Source of the DNA: Bacteroidales bacterium UBA6828
GTDB taxonomy: Bacteria > Bacteroidota > Bacteroidia > Bacteroidales > Paludibacteraceae
DNA length: 14,535 nucleotides
Direction of reading: 5' to 3'
Assembly (NCBI GenBank): GCA_002452095.1
Contig: DKEG01000002.1
Coordinates: 2,919-17,453, forward strand
Part shown: positions 1 through 6,247 of the stretch, piece after piece
Layout: each line of letters opens with the position of its first letter
Position numbering within the stretch: the first letter of the stretch is position 1
Made by a program: the position numbers and the translations under genes
Notes under the pieces: generated by a model
The model's database searches: none
What the model was told of the DNA's origin: nothing
The model's input: only the letters and a program-made list of their open reading frames with translations

Positions 1-51
1 GCAGTCTTTGTATTATCTCATTCTTTGTATTGATATTATTGGAGAAGAATT

Positions 52-1134
52 TCAGTTGCGGGCATCCACTACAAGACGTACAGCAAGACGGTGGCGCCTG
101 TCGGCACAGTTGGCATCATTGAAGTTCACCATCGTATAGCCATCGGAACTAAACTCGGGATAGTCTTCATCTATGTACGGATAATTGAACACCACGTGCC
201 ACTTGCGTGCGCGCATCTCTCCGTCCGTGGAGGCTGACCAGTAGTATCCTTTCGAGTATTGATCTTTCGTTTCGTCAGCAAAGGGCAGCAAGACACATCC
301 CTGTGCCTCCAACAGACCGAACTGCTCCAAGGTGTATTTGTTGATGGGAAGTGCTTTCTTCATATCCGAAGCGTCGTTCTTTTCAAGGTTACCCGTACCT
401 ACTTCCACGATATTGATGTCGGCAGGTTTGGTAAATCCGTCGGGAATGAACATCATACCGTTTACATACAGTTCCTCGGAGACGATGATACGGGCAAAAG
501 CCCAATGGGTGTTGCGGAACAGATACTGCCATTCAGGCATAGTCAGCGTGCGCCATTGGCAAGGCAGATTACCGCCGTTGGATATGGCATTGTACACACC
601 CCAGTCGGCAAAGGCAAGGTCGCCGGTAAGGTCGCTGTTCGGGTTGTTGCCGACATTGTAGTCTTCTTTGTTGCCCGATGTACTCCACGGCTGATAGCAT
701 ACTGCGCCGCTGTTCCAACCACTGGTTCCCCATGCGAAGTTGTCAATCCAGCCATCATAAGTCTCCGAGGCTTGGGAGTTGCCGGAAGGATATACACAAT
801 CGTATTGGTGCTCAGCGAAACGCCATGTGCCTTTCTGCGTGGTGGTGTCGGCACAAGCGTGCTCACCTTGGGCGGCATTGAACTGCAAGTTGCCTTTGGA
901 GAAATAGACGTATTTGCCATCTGCCACTTGGAACTTGGCGGGGAGATAGCCCTCGGACGGGAAAGGCACTTTGGGCTCTTCGGGAATAGTGTCAGGCGGT
1001 ACAACCGTGTCGGGCGGATTGACTACGGTGGTGTCATTGGGGTTTTCGGGATTGGGTGCGGGCGGGTTCTTCGGTCCACAGCCAACTATCACCAATGCAA
1101 TGGCGAACAGAGTGAGATTTGTTTGTAGTTTCAT
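52..1134 (-). CDS. surface lipoprotein with paralogous Bacteroidales domain (FISUMP-like)
   Basis: Predicted 360-residue lipoprotein of unknown function. Residues 1-18 form a signal peptide ending in a lipobox, IVG-C19, so it should be lipid-anchored, probably at the cell surface. A proline-rich linker follows (about 21-58, with repeated PPDT/NPP motifs). The globular part (about 60-360) has motifs I associate with the Fibrobacter-succinogenes-major-paralogous type of domain in Bacteroidales: VYFSKGNLQF (76-85), TWRFAEHQYD (103-112), GWIDNFAWGTSGW (128-140), RTLTMPEW (195-202), YYWSAS (297-302) and RLAVRLV (349-355). That family assignment is from memory of motifs and not a search. I chose the ATG at 1134 because signal peptide and lipobox start there. 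An in-frame ATG at 1194 would add a 20-residue, non-signal-like extension translated from the conserved-looking leader. The gene has its own promoter and a long structured leader. No terminator is visible before the window ends. Confidence 0.75.
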   Translation of the reverse strand: MKLQTNLTLFAIALVIVGCGPKNPPAPNPENPNDTTVVNPPDTVVPPDTIPEEPKVPFPSEGYLPAKFQVADGKYVYFSKGNLQFNAAQGEHACADTTTQKGTWRFAEHQYDCVYPSGNSQASETYDGWIDNFAWGTSGWNSGAVCYQPWSTSGNKEDYNVGNNPNSDLTGDLAFADWGVYNAISNGGNLPCQWRTLTMPEWQYLFRNTHWAFARIIVSEELYVNGMMFIPDGFTKPADINIVEVGTGNLEKNDASDMKKALPINKYTLEQFGLLEAQGCVLLPFADETKDQYSKGYYWSASTDGEMRARKWHVVFNYPYIDEDYPEFSSDGYTMVNFNDANCADRRHRLAVRLVVDARN

Positions 1135-1516
1135 ACTTTCTACCCTGATATGTGTCGGGCACAACTTTTGGTATGCGTTGGGCATAACGCACAATAATTA
1201 CTTTAACAATCAGGAACTTGCCCCCCGTTCCTGTTGATATACAGACACAAAGAAAGCGCAGACTTCGTGTTGCTTGTTTGCTAAACGAGGCCTTCGCATT
1301 GCCTAAAGAGTCAAACAAGCAACAGGAAACCTACGCTGATATGACAGCACACTATGCCCTATAAACAAGCATAGTGCGACCTACATCACACCAATAGGCA
1401 TCTACTGCTACTTTGATTGCGACTCTTTTTTTCGAAAATTGCGAAGTTTCGTTTAGCCCAAACAAAGCGTCAATAAACGCTAATGATTATTGTCTGTACA
1501 GTCTTTTGAGACTTTA
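1135..1516 (-). promoter_or_regulatory. long structured 5' leader of the lipoprotein gene
   Basis: This is about 380 nt between the predicted transcription start and the ATG at 1134, with no convincing ORF. Reading in transcript order, it holds several perfect inverted repeats. There is a 5-bp hairpin (AGCGT/ACGCT) near 1466-1481. Next is an 8-bp stem at 1350-1357/1369-1376 with an 11-nt loop. A 13-bp stem follows at 1268-1280/1312-1324, closing a 31-nt loop that holds a further 4-bp stem (AGGC/GCCT). Then comes a 7-bp stem at 1211-1217/1227-1233 with loop GGGGGGCAA, a 6-bp stem at 1174-1179/1186-1191 with loop ATGCCC, and a 4-bp stem at 1151-1154/1160-1163 with loop CCCGA. The last lies 16 nt from the start codon. 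None has a U-tract after it, so they do not look like terminators. I do not recognise a known riboswitch class. Function as a cis-acting RNA is inference; a separate small RNA is possible. Confidence 0.6.
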
Positions 1517-1522
1517 CGAGTA

Positions 1523-1554
1523 CAAAGGTACTACAAATTCTGCATACCTGCAAA
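1523..1554 (-). promoter_or_regulatory. Bacteroidota promoter for the lipoprotein gene
   Basis: On the minus strand TTTG (1551-1554) is followed by 20 bases and TACCTTTG (1523-1530), a full match to the Bacteroidota primary-sigma consensus TTTG / TAnnTTTG. Transcription would start near 1516. The -7 box sits inside a perfect inverted repeat, AGTAC-aaag-GTACT (1519-1532), which could be an operator. Confidence 0.75.
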
Positions 1555-1561
1555 TGAAGAC

Positions 1562-1588
1562 AAAACAATGAAAACAAATAAAATACAG
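1562..1588. repeat. three 9-bp A-rich tandem units
   Basis: The plus strand reads AAAACAATG, AAAACAAAT, AAAATACAG back to back. They lie upstream of the promoter at 1523-1554 and could act as an A-rich upstream element. The rest of 1555-1628 shows nothing else I can name. Confidence 0.4.
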
Positions 1589-1628
1589 AGAGGTACAAAA
1601 ACAGGTCTTCAAATCCTTTATAAAGAAT

Positions 1629-1673
1629 AAAAAAACACGTTGCACAAATCCCAATTGAGCAACGTGTTTTTTT
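1629..1673 (-). terminator. rho-independent terminator of glgP
   Basis: A perfect 13-bp stem (1631-1643 paired with 1659-1671, core CACGTTGC/GCAACGTG) with a 15-nt loop. On the minus strand the stem runs directly into a T-tract. It begins 25 nt after the glgP stop codon. The stem is A/T symmetrical, so it could also work on the plus strand, where no gene needs it. Confidence 0.9.
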
Positions 1674-1696
1674 ATTTATTACAAGATGATGCTATA

Positions 1697-4255
1697 TTAC
1701 AGCCAGCGGACATAGCAGAAATCCATACGGTGGGGGAGAAGGTCGTTCTGCGGATACATACGCAAATCGAACTTCATGCCACCGGCGTAGTCGAACTGGT
1801 AGGTGGTTTCAAAGAATAGGTGCGAACCCTCTACCTTAACCAACTTCAGCGGCTCTACTTCGTAGAGTTTGTCGTTGTTGTGGGTAGAAGTACGGATAGC
1901 AACGAGTTCTACACCCAAGCCCTTATCGTTGAGGTTGTGGGTATCCAATTCGACAGCCACACGCACTTTCTCGCCTACATTCGGTGCATCCAAGTCGGGC
2001 ATCTCGACCTTGACGGTCTCTATCTCGTCCCAGTGTGCCACCATATTCTCTTTCCAAGCGGCAATCTCTTTGGCTATCTTGTAGTTGTCTGCCACGAGGA
2101 GGGTATGACGCTTTGCAAGTTTGTTGTAAAACTTGGCAAAATAGTCATCCATCATACGCTTGGTAGTGAAACGCGGAGTGATCTTCGTTACCGAGTTTTT
2201 GATAGTCTGAATCCACTCAGGAGAGTAACCTTTGGAATTTTTTGCATAGTAGAGCGGTATAATCTCGTTCTCGAGCATCTCATAGATAGTAGCCGCATCG
2301 AGTTGGTCTTGGTGTGCCTGGTTTTCGTAGGTACGCTTATCAGTCAGTGCCCAACCTGCGCCTTTGACATACCCCTCGTACCACCAACCGTCGAGTACAG
2401 AGAAATTGAGTACACCGTTCATCTGTGCTTTCTCACCGGACGTACCCGAAGCCTCAAGCGGACGGGTAGGCGTATTGAGCCAAATATCCACACCGCTGAT
2501 CAGGCGTTTGGCAAGACGCATATCATAGTTCTCAAGGAAAATAATCTTACCGAGGAACTGCGGCATACGGCTTATCTCGATGATACGTTTGATCAACCCT
2601 TGTCCTCCACCGTCTGCCGGGTGAGCCTTACCCGTGAAGAGGAACTGCACCGGATAATTCGGATTGTTTACCAACTTGTCAAGACGGTCGAGATCGGTAA
2701 AGAGCAGGTGTGCACGTTTGTAGGTAGCAAAACGGCGACCGAAACCGATAATGAGGTTGTTAGGGTTCATCTCGTTGAGCGCACGCACAATACGCGCAGG
2801 GTCGCCCTGTGTCTTCATCCAATCCTCTTGGAACTTCTCTTTGATATAATCAATGAGTTTGTTCTTGAGGTTCATACGTGTAGCCCAGATGATGTCGTCG
2901 GGTATGTCGTTATAGGCTTTCCACATCTCGGGATTCGACTGATCCGTCCACCATTCGATGGGGAAATTCTCCTTGTAGATAGCCTTCCATTCGCTGGCAG
3001 CCCATGTAGGCATATGTACACCGTTGGTAACATACCCCACGTGGAGTTCTTCAGGGAAATAGCCCGGCCATACGGGAGCAAACATTTTCCTGCTCACCTC
3101 GCCATGAAGCCACGACACACCGTTTGCCTCCTGACAGGTATTGAGTGCAAAGACTGACATCGAGAATTTCTCGTTGTTGTCATCGGGGTTCTGACGCCCC
3201 ATGCCGATGAGGTCATGCCATTCAATACCGAGTTTGCCTGCGTACTCGTTCATATACTTGTAGAAAAGTCCCTCCTCAAAGTAGTCGTGTCCGGCAGGAA
3301 CAGGAGTATGGCAGGTATAGAGACCGCTTGCGCGAACCACCTCTTTGGCTTGGTTGAAAGTCAGACCATCCTCCTGCACTAGGTCAACAAGACGTTGCAA
3401 GCCCATCAGGGCGGCGTGTCCCTCGTTGCAATGATATACATCTTTCTTGATACCGAGTTTTTTGAGGGCTAGTACCCCACCGATACCGAGCAGTATCTCT
3501 TGTTTGATACGGTTTTCCCAGTCGCCGCCATAGAGTTGGTGCGTGATAGAGCGGTCCCATTCCGAGTTCAGTTCGTTGTCGGTATCGAGCAGATAGAGAC
3601 TGATACGCCCCACTGCCACTTTCCAAAGGTACGCATTTACCACACGTCCGGGATAAGGCACCTCTATCACAAGCGGTGTACCATCAGCATTTTTCACCTG
3701 CGTGATAGGCAGATTGGAGAAATTCTGAGCCTCGTAGTTAGCAATCTGCTGTCCTTCGGGCGAGAGAGTCTGGGTAAAATAGCCGTAGCGATAAAGGAAA
3801 CCGATAGCGGTCATATCCACATTGCAGTCGGAAGCCTCTTTGAGGTAGTCGCCCGCAAGGACGCCCAGACCACCCGAATAAATCTTCAGGATGTGGGTCA
3901 AACCGTATTCCATTGAGAAATAGGCTATCGTCGGTTTGGAAGCATCCTTGGGAGCATCCATATATTCACGGAAATCAGCATAAATCTGATCCAACTGTTT
4001 CATAAAGTGTGCATCTTTGCTCAGTTCGACCATACGCTCATAACTGATGATATTGAGCAACATAATCGGGTTGGACTGTGCGCGATGCCAAGCGTCGTTG
4101 TCGATATAGCGGAACAGGTTCTTAGCGTCCGAGTTCCATACCCACCATAGGTTGTAGGCAATCTCTTGCAATTTGTTCAGATTCTCAGGCAGATTGGCGT
4201 GAACGTTCACTTCCTTCCACTGAGGCTGATTCACGTTACTTACTCTAATGTTCAT
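1697..4255 (-). CDS. glgP: alpha-glucan (glycogen/maltodextrin) phosphorylase, GT35
   Basis: Releases glucose-1-phosphate from the non-reducing ends of alpha-1,4-glucans, using pyridoxal phosphate, in the cytoplasm. It feeds glycogen or imported maltodextrin into glycolysis. The 852 residues fit the alpha-glucan phosphorylase subfamily. An N-terminal DUF3417-type segment (about 10-125, with NLWWVW at 35-40) precedes the GT35 catalytic core. Visible motifs are FSMEYGL (113-119), SGGLGVLAGDYLK (127-139), HCNEGHAA (275-282), THTPVPAGHD-like CHTPVPAGHD (315-324), TNGVH (410-414), GRRFATYKRA (506-515) and EASGTSGEKAQMNG (601-614), in which K609 is the expected PLP lysine. A beta-rich tail of about 100 residues closes the protein. 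No signal peptide is present. The start at 4255 gives the usual MNIRVSN-like N-terminus. It has its own promoter and terminator and so appears monocistronic. Confidence 0.95.
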   Translation of the reverse strand: MNIRVSNVNQPQWKEVNVHANLPENLNKLQEIAYNLWWVWNSDAKNLFRYIDNDAWHRAQSNPIMLLNIISYERMVELSKDAHFMKQLDQIYADFREYMDAPKDASKPTIAYFSMEYGLTHILKIYSGGLGVLAGDYLKEASDCNVDMTAIGFLYRYGYFTQTLSPEGQQIANYEAQNFSNLPITQVKNADGTPLVIEVPYPGRVVNAYLWKVAVGRISLYLLDTDNELNSEWDRSITHQLYGGDWENRIKQEILLGIGGVLALKKLGIKKDVYHCNEGHAALMGLQRLVDLVQEDGLTFNQAKEVVRASGLYTCHTPVPAGHDYFEEGLFYKYMNEYAGKLGIEWHDLIGMGRQNPDDNNEKFSMSVFALNTCQEANGVSWLHGEVSRKMFAPVWPGYFPEELHVGYVTNGVHMPTWAASEWKAIYKENFPIEWWTDQSNPEMWKAYNDIPDDIIWATRMNLKNKLIDYIKEKFQEDWMKTQGDPARIVRALNEMNPNNLIIGFGRRFATYKRAHLLFTDLDRLDKLVNNPNYPVQFLFTGKAHPADGGGQGLIKRIIEISRMPQFLGKIIFLENYDMRLAKRLISGVDIWLNTPTRPLEASGTSGEKAQMNGVLNFSVLDGWWYEGYVKGAGWALTDKRTYENQAHQDQLDAATIYEMLENEIIPLYYAKNSKGYSPEWIQTIKNSVTKITPRFTTKRMMDDYFAKFYNKLAKRHTLLVADNYKIAKEIAAWKENMVAHWDEIETVKVEMPDLDAPNVGEKVRVAVELDTHNLNDKGLGVELVAIRTSTHNNDKLYEVEPLKLVKVEGSHLFFETTYQFDYAGGMKFDLRMYPQNDLLPHRMDFCYVRWL

Positions 4256-4330
4256 TTCGTTTGTATGATTAGTTTGTAATTAGTTTTCTTTTTACATCCT
4301 TGGTATATAATTCGTTTACCAAAAAGCGCA

Positions 4331-4362
4331 CAAAGGTACGAAAAAAAAACGAGACTGCCAAA
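4331..4362 (-). promoter_or_regulatory. promoter of glgP
   Basis: Minus-strand TTTG (4359-4362), a 20-base spacer and TACCTTTG (4331-4338) match the Bacteroidota consensus fully. The start site would be near 4324, giving a leader of about 70 nt before the ATG at 4255. The -33 box lies within the right arm of the terminator stem of the upstream gene, and the spacer contains that terminator's T-tract. Confidence 0.8.
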
Positions 4363-4410
4363 GGCAATGCACAATTTGCAATGCACAATGCACAATGCCC
4401 GATGTGGCAG
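4341..4410 (-). terminator. probable terminator of the barrel/phosphoesterase unit
   Basis: Downstream of the phosphoesterase stop (4414), CTGCCA and TGGCAG (4405-4410 and 4355-4360) pair, and inside them GGCA pairs with TGCC (4396-4399 and 4363-4366). The long loop contains GCACAAT repeats. On the minus strand the outer stem is followed, after a few bases, by nine Ts (4341-4349). The stem is short and interrupted, so strength is uncertain. Confidence 0.55.
4366..4398. repeat. short AATGCACAAT tandem repeats
   Basis: AATGCACAAT occurs at 4366-4375 and again at 4380-4389, followed by a third GCACAATG unit (4390-4397). It fills the loop of the terminator hairpin between the phosphoesterase gene and glgP. 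Simple repeat tracts like this are common between genes in Bacteroidales (general knowledge). Confidence 0.6.
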
Positions 4411-4413
4411 ACT

Positions 4414-5286
4414 TTATAATGCGACAAAGCGATAATGTATCTCGCAGCCCATATCCGCCTGCATATAGAACGGTTTTTCTTCGGGGTCGCGGCAAGTATC
4501 CACTATAATATAAGTAGTGTTGCCGAAACGGGTGATTTCCCGATGATGGTCGTGACCACACCAGTACATATCCACGTGGTATTTGCTCAGCAGGGCGGTA
4601 AACTCATGGGTCTCCTCCAACGCATAATTGGAAGTATGTCCCTGCGAGGTATCCTGCTTGAACATATGGGTATGCGAGAAAACGACGATATGGCGGTAGC
4701 CGACCCGTGATTTCTCTTCCAGCAGATTGCGCAGCCATTTCATCTGTGGTGTACCGAGAGTACCCTCCGCAGAATCGAGACAGACAAAGAGGTCTAACGG
4801 TTTGCCGGTGGTCTCGTCCCTTGTATCGAACCAATAGACAGAAGTATGAAACAAGTCGCGGTACTCCGTCCATTGGTTGAAATAGATGTCGTGGTTGCCG
4901 GGTGTGATAAAAAGCGTGTCGCGGTGCGCTACTGCGGGTGCGGTTTGCAAAGTTCGGTAGGCGTGCGGGTAGTTGCCCTGTGCATTGACAAGGTCGCCGA
5001 GGTGGAGCGCAAAGGGGCAAAGCGGGTCGGACTTGTACGCAAGAACGAACTGCTCCAAATTGCGGTGGGTGGAATCGATATGCGAATCGGTGCAGACATA
5101 GATGCGGTAGTCGGTCGGCACAGAAAGGTGCGTCTCGCCCACACTGGCATTATAGTCCACCGAGTGTGCAAAACGGGTTGCCACTTCGGGGCTGGTGCCG
5201 TTGAACATACCGGGCATATCGTAGTTGGGGTTATTGCAAGCGACCAATAGCAGCAGACAAAGAGTCAATGGGATATTCTTTTTCAT
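4414..5286 (-). CDS. lipoprotein metallophosphoesterase
   Basis: Predicted metal-dependent phosphatase or phosphodiesterase of the calcineurin-like fold (PF00149 type), 290 residues. All five metal-ligand blocks are present in order: DSH (67-69), GDLVN (97-101), GNHD (130-133), SHTH (204-207) and GHDHH (244-248). Residues 1-16 are a signal peptide with lipobox LLVA-C17, so the enzyme should be anchored in the envelope, acting in the periplasm or on the surface. The substrate cannot be told from sequence. The ATG at 5286 lies 6 nt after the stop of the outer-membrane protein gene, so the two are surely co-transcribed. It is the last gene of its unit, with a terminator just downstream. The start gives a normal MKK signal peptide. 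Confidence 0.85.
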   Translation of the reverse strand: MKKNIPLTLCLLLLVACNNPNYDMPGMFNGTSPEVATRFAHSVDYNASVGETHLSVPTDYRIYVCTDSHIDSTHRNLEQFVLAYKSDPLCPFALHLGDLVNAQGNYPHAYRTLQTAPAVAHRDTLFITPGNHDIYFNQWTEYRDLFHTSVYWFDTRDETTGKPLDLFVCLDSAEGTLGTPQMKWLRNLLEEKSRVGYRHIVVFSHTHMFKQDTSQGHTSNYALEETHEFTALLSKYHVDMYWCGHDHHREITRFGNTTYIIVDTCRDPEEKPFYMQADMGCEIHYRFVAL

Positions 5287-5292
5287 AGAGCG

Positions 5293-6081
5293 TCAAAATT
5301 TATAGGTAAATCCTGCGCGTGCGTATGCGCCATAGAAAGTGGCATTGAGGTGGAACATACCCGTCGGTTTGCACTCGCCTTGCACCGAGACACGCCAATG
5401 GTCATTGATGTCGTAGCGTCCGCCAAGCATAAAAATCGGCTGCCACATACGCTCCATCTGGTAGTCATCAATGTTGGCAAAGCAAGCCGAGATATTCCAA
5501 CGCGAGGTCTGCGGGCGGCAGAACACCTCCAAGCGATAGAGCAGGTTGAACGGCTCAATATTGTTGGTTTCCTCGGTATGCCAGTCTCTGTCCCATGTGC
5601 TCATCACACGCCCGAACATACCGATTTGAAACGAAACATAGTCCATACGGTAACCCACGGAGAGTGCGGCGCAGAAATCCCCCTGCCGGTTGCGGGCAAG
5701 TGCACGATACAGCACCTCGGTTTCTGCAAACAATTCGCCCACAGGAAGCGCGAACTTCGGACGCAGGACAAGCGCACCCGTATAGTAGTTCGCTGTAGAT
5801 GCCTGGAGGTTGGTTTGCAACTCGAAATACGGATTGACGGGCATCAGGGCTTGAATGTTCAGGTTGCCGAAATGCTCATACGTGCGGTTGTAAGCATACT
5901 CGGCACTCACCGACAGTTCGTAGCCCGCATTGCCAAAACCACGGAAGGAATGTCCGTCGCGGGCAGTGTACTCCTTGGGCGCAGCCGATACAGACAAACA
6001 GAGAACAAGAAGGACTCCCCCAAGCCCCCTCAAGGAGGTGGATGAACAAAGTAGTTTCTTAAGAAATTGTGGTTTCTTCAT
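5293..6081 (-). CDS. putative outer-membrane beta-barrel protein
   Basis: A 262-residue protein without a family I recognise. The mature part has many alternating aromatic/hydrophobic strands rich in Tyr, Phe and Asn, and ends ...YARAGFTYKF. The terminal Phe is the usual outer-membrane insertion signal, so a small beta-barrel of about 8-10 strands is likely (inference). Residues 1-34 form an unusually long signal peptide: two basic stretches (K2-K3, K8-K9), then a segment CSSTSLRGLGGVL (12-24) that is encoded by a GC-rich repeat-like sequence, then a hydrophobic core ending VSAA. It shares a transcript with the downstream phosphoesterase (6-nt gap), suggesting a joint envelope function. It starts 166 nt after mutS2. 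I see no consensus promoter in that gap, so read-through from mutS2 is possible. Confidence 0.65.
   Translation of the reverse strand: MKKPQFLKKLLCSSTSLRGLGGVLLVLCLSVSAAPKEYTARDGHSFRGFGNAGYELSVSAEYAYNRTYEHFGNLNIQALMPVNPYFELQTNLQASTANYYTGALVLRPKFALPVGELFAETEVLYRALARNRQGDFCAALSVGYRMDYVSFQIGMFGRVMSTWDRDWHTEETNNIEPFNLLYRLEVFCRPQTSRWNISACFANIDDYQMERMWQPIFMLGGRYDINDHWRVSVQGECKPTGMFHLNATFYGAYARAGFTYKF
6012..6050. repeat. GC-rich repeat-like segment inside a signal peptide
   Basis: The plus strand carries CTCCCCCAAGCCCCCTC followed by AAGGAGGTGGAT. It is C-rich on one strand, unlike the sequence around it, and encodes residues of the signal peptide of the barrel protein. I recall similar sequences dispersed in Bacteroidales genomes but cannot check this here. 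Confidence 0.4.
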
Positions 6082-6151
6082 ATTTTTTAGAGGAACATTA
6101 TTAATCAGCCATTATGAGGAATATAGGGTTATCATCCCTTATCCTATGCTG

Positions 6152-6245
6152 AATCACCTATCAATCACCTATACCTTCTATGCGAAAGATAAGGAAACGG
6201 ATATTGCCTATACTATAACCAACCTATAACGATCCTATAACAAAT
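6152..6245. repeat. 11-bp tandem repeats between mutS2 and the barrel gene
   Basis: Two sets of exact 11-bp units are visible. AATCACCTATC/AATCACCTATA occupies 6152-6173. CTATAAC plus four variable bases is repeated three times at 6213-6245 (tails CAAC, GATC, AAAT). CTAT recurs through the region at mostly 11-bp steps. The whole 166-bp gap (6082-6247) holds no gene and no clear terminator. Confidence 0.65.
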
Positions 6246-6247
6246 TC

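Noticed and set aside
1135..1194. Upstream in-frame start for the lipoprotein (MCVMPNAYQK...)
   Set aside because: It would bury the signal peptide and lipobox 20 residues inside the protein; the ATG at 1134 gives a normal lipoprotein N-terminus.
1034..1318. 94-codon minus-strand frame across the leader and the start of the lipoprotein gene
   Set aside because: It overlaps the lipoprotein out of frame, has no recognisable domain, and its coding sequence is the hairpin-rich leader.
1820..3157. 445-codon plus-strand frame antisense to glgP
   Set aside because: A shadow of the glgP codon pattern: no signal, domain or promoter, and glgP is unambiguous.
6032..6043. Strong Shine-Dalgarno-like AAGGAGGTGGAT on the plus strand
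   Set aside because: No plausible plus-strand gene follows; it lies within the signal-peptide region of a minus-strand gene.
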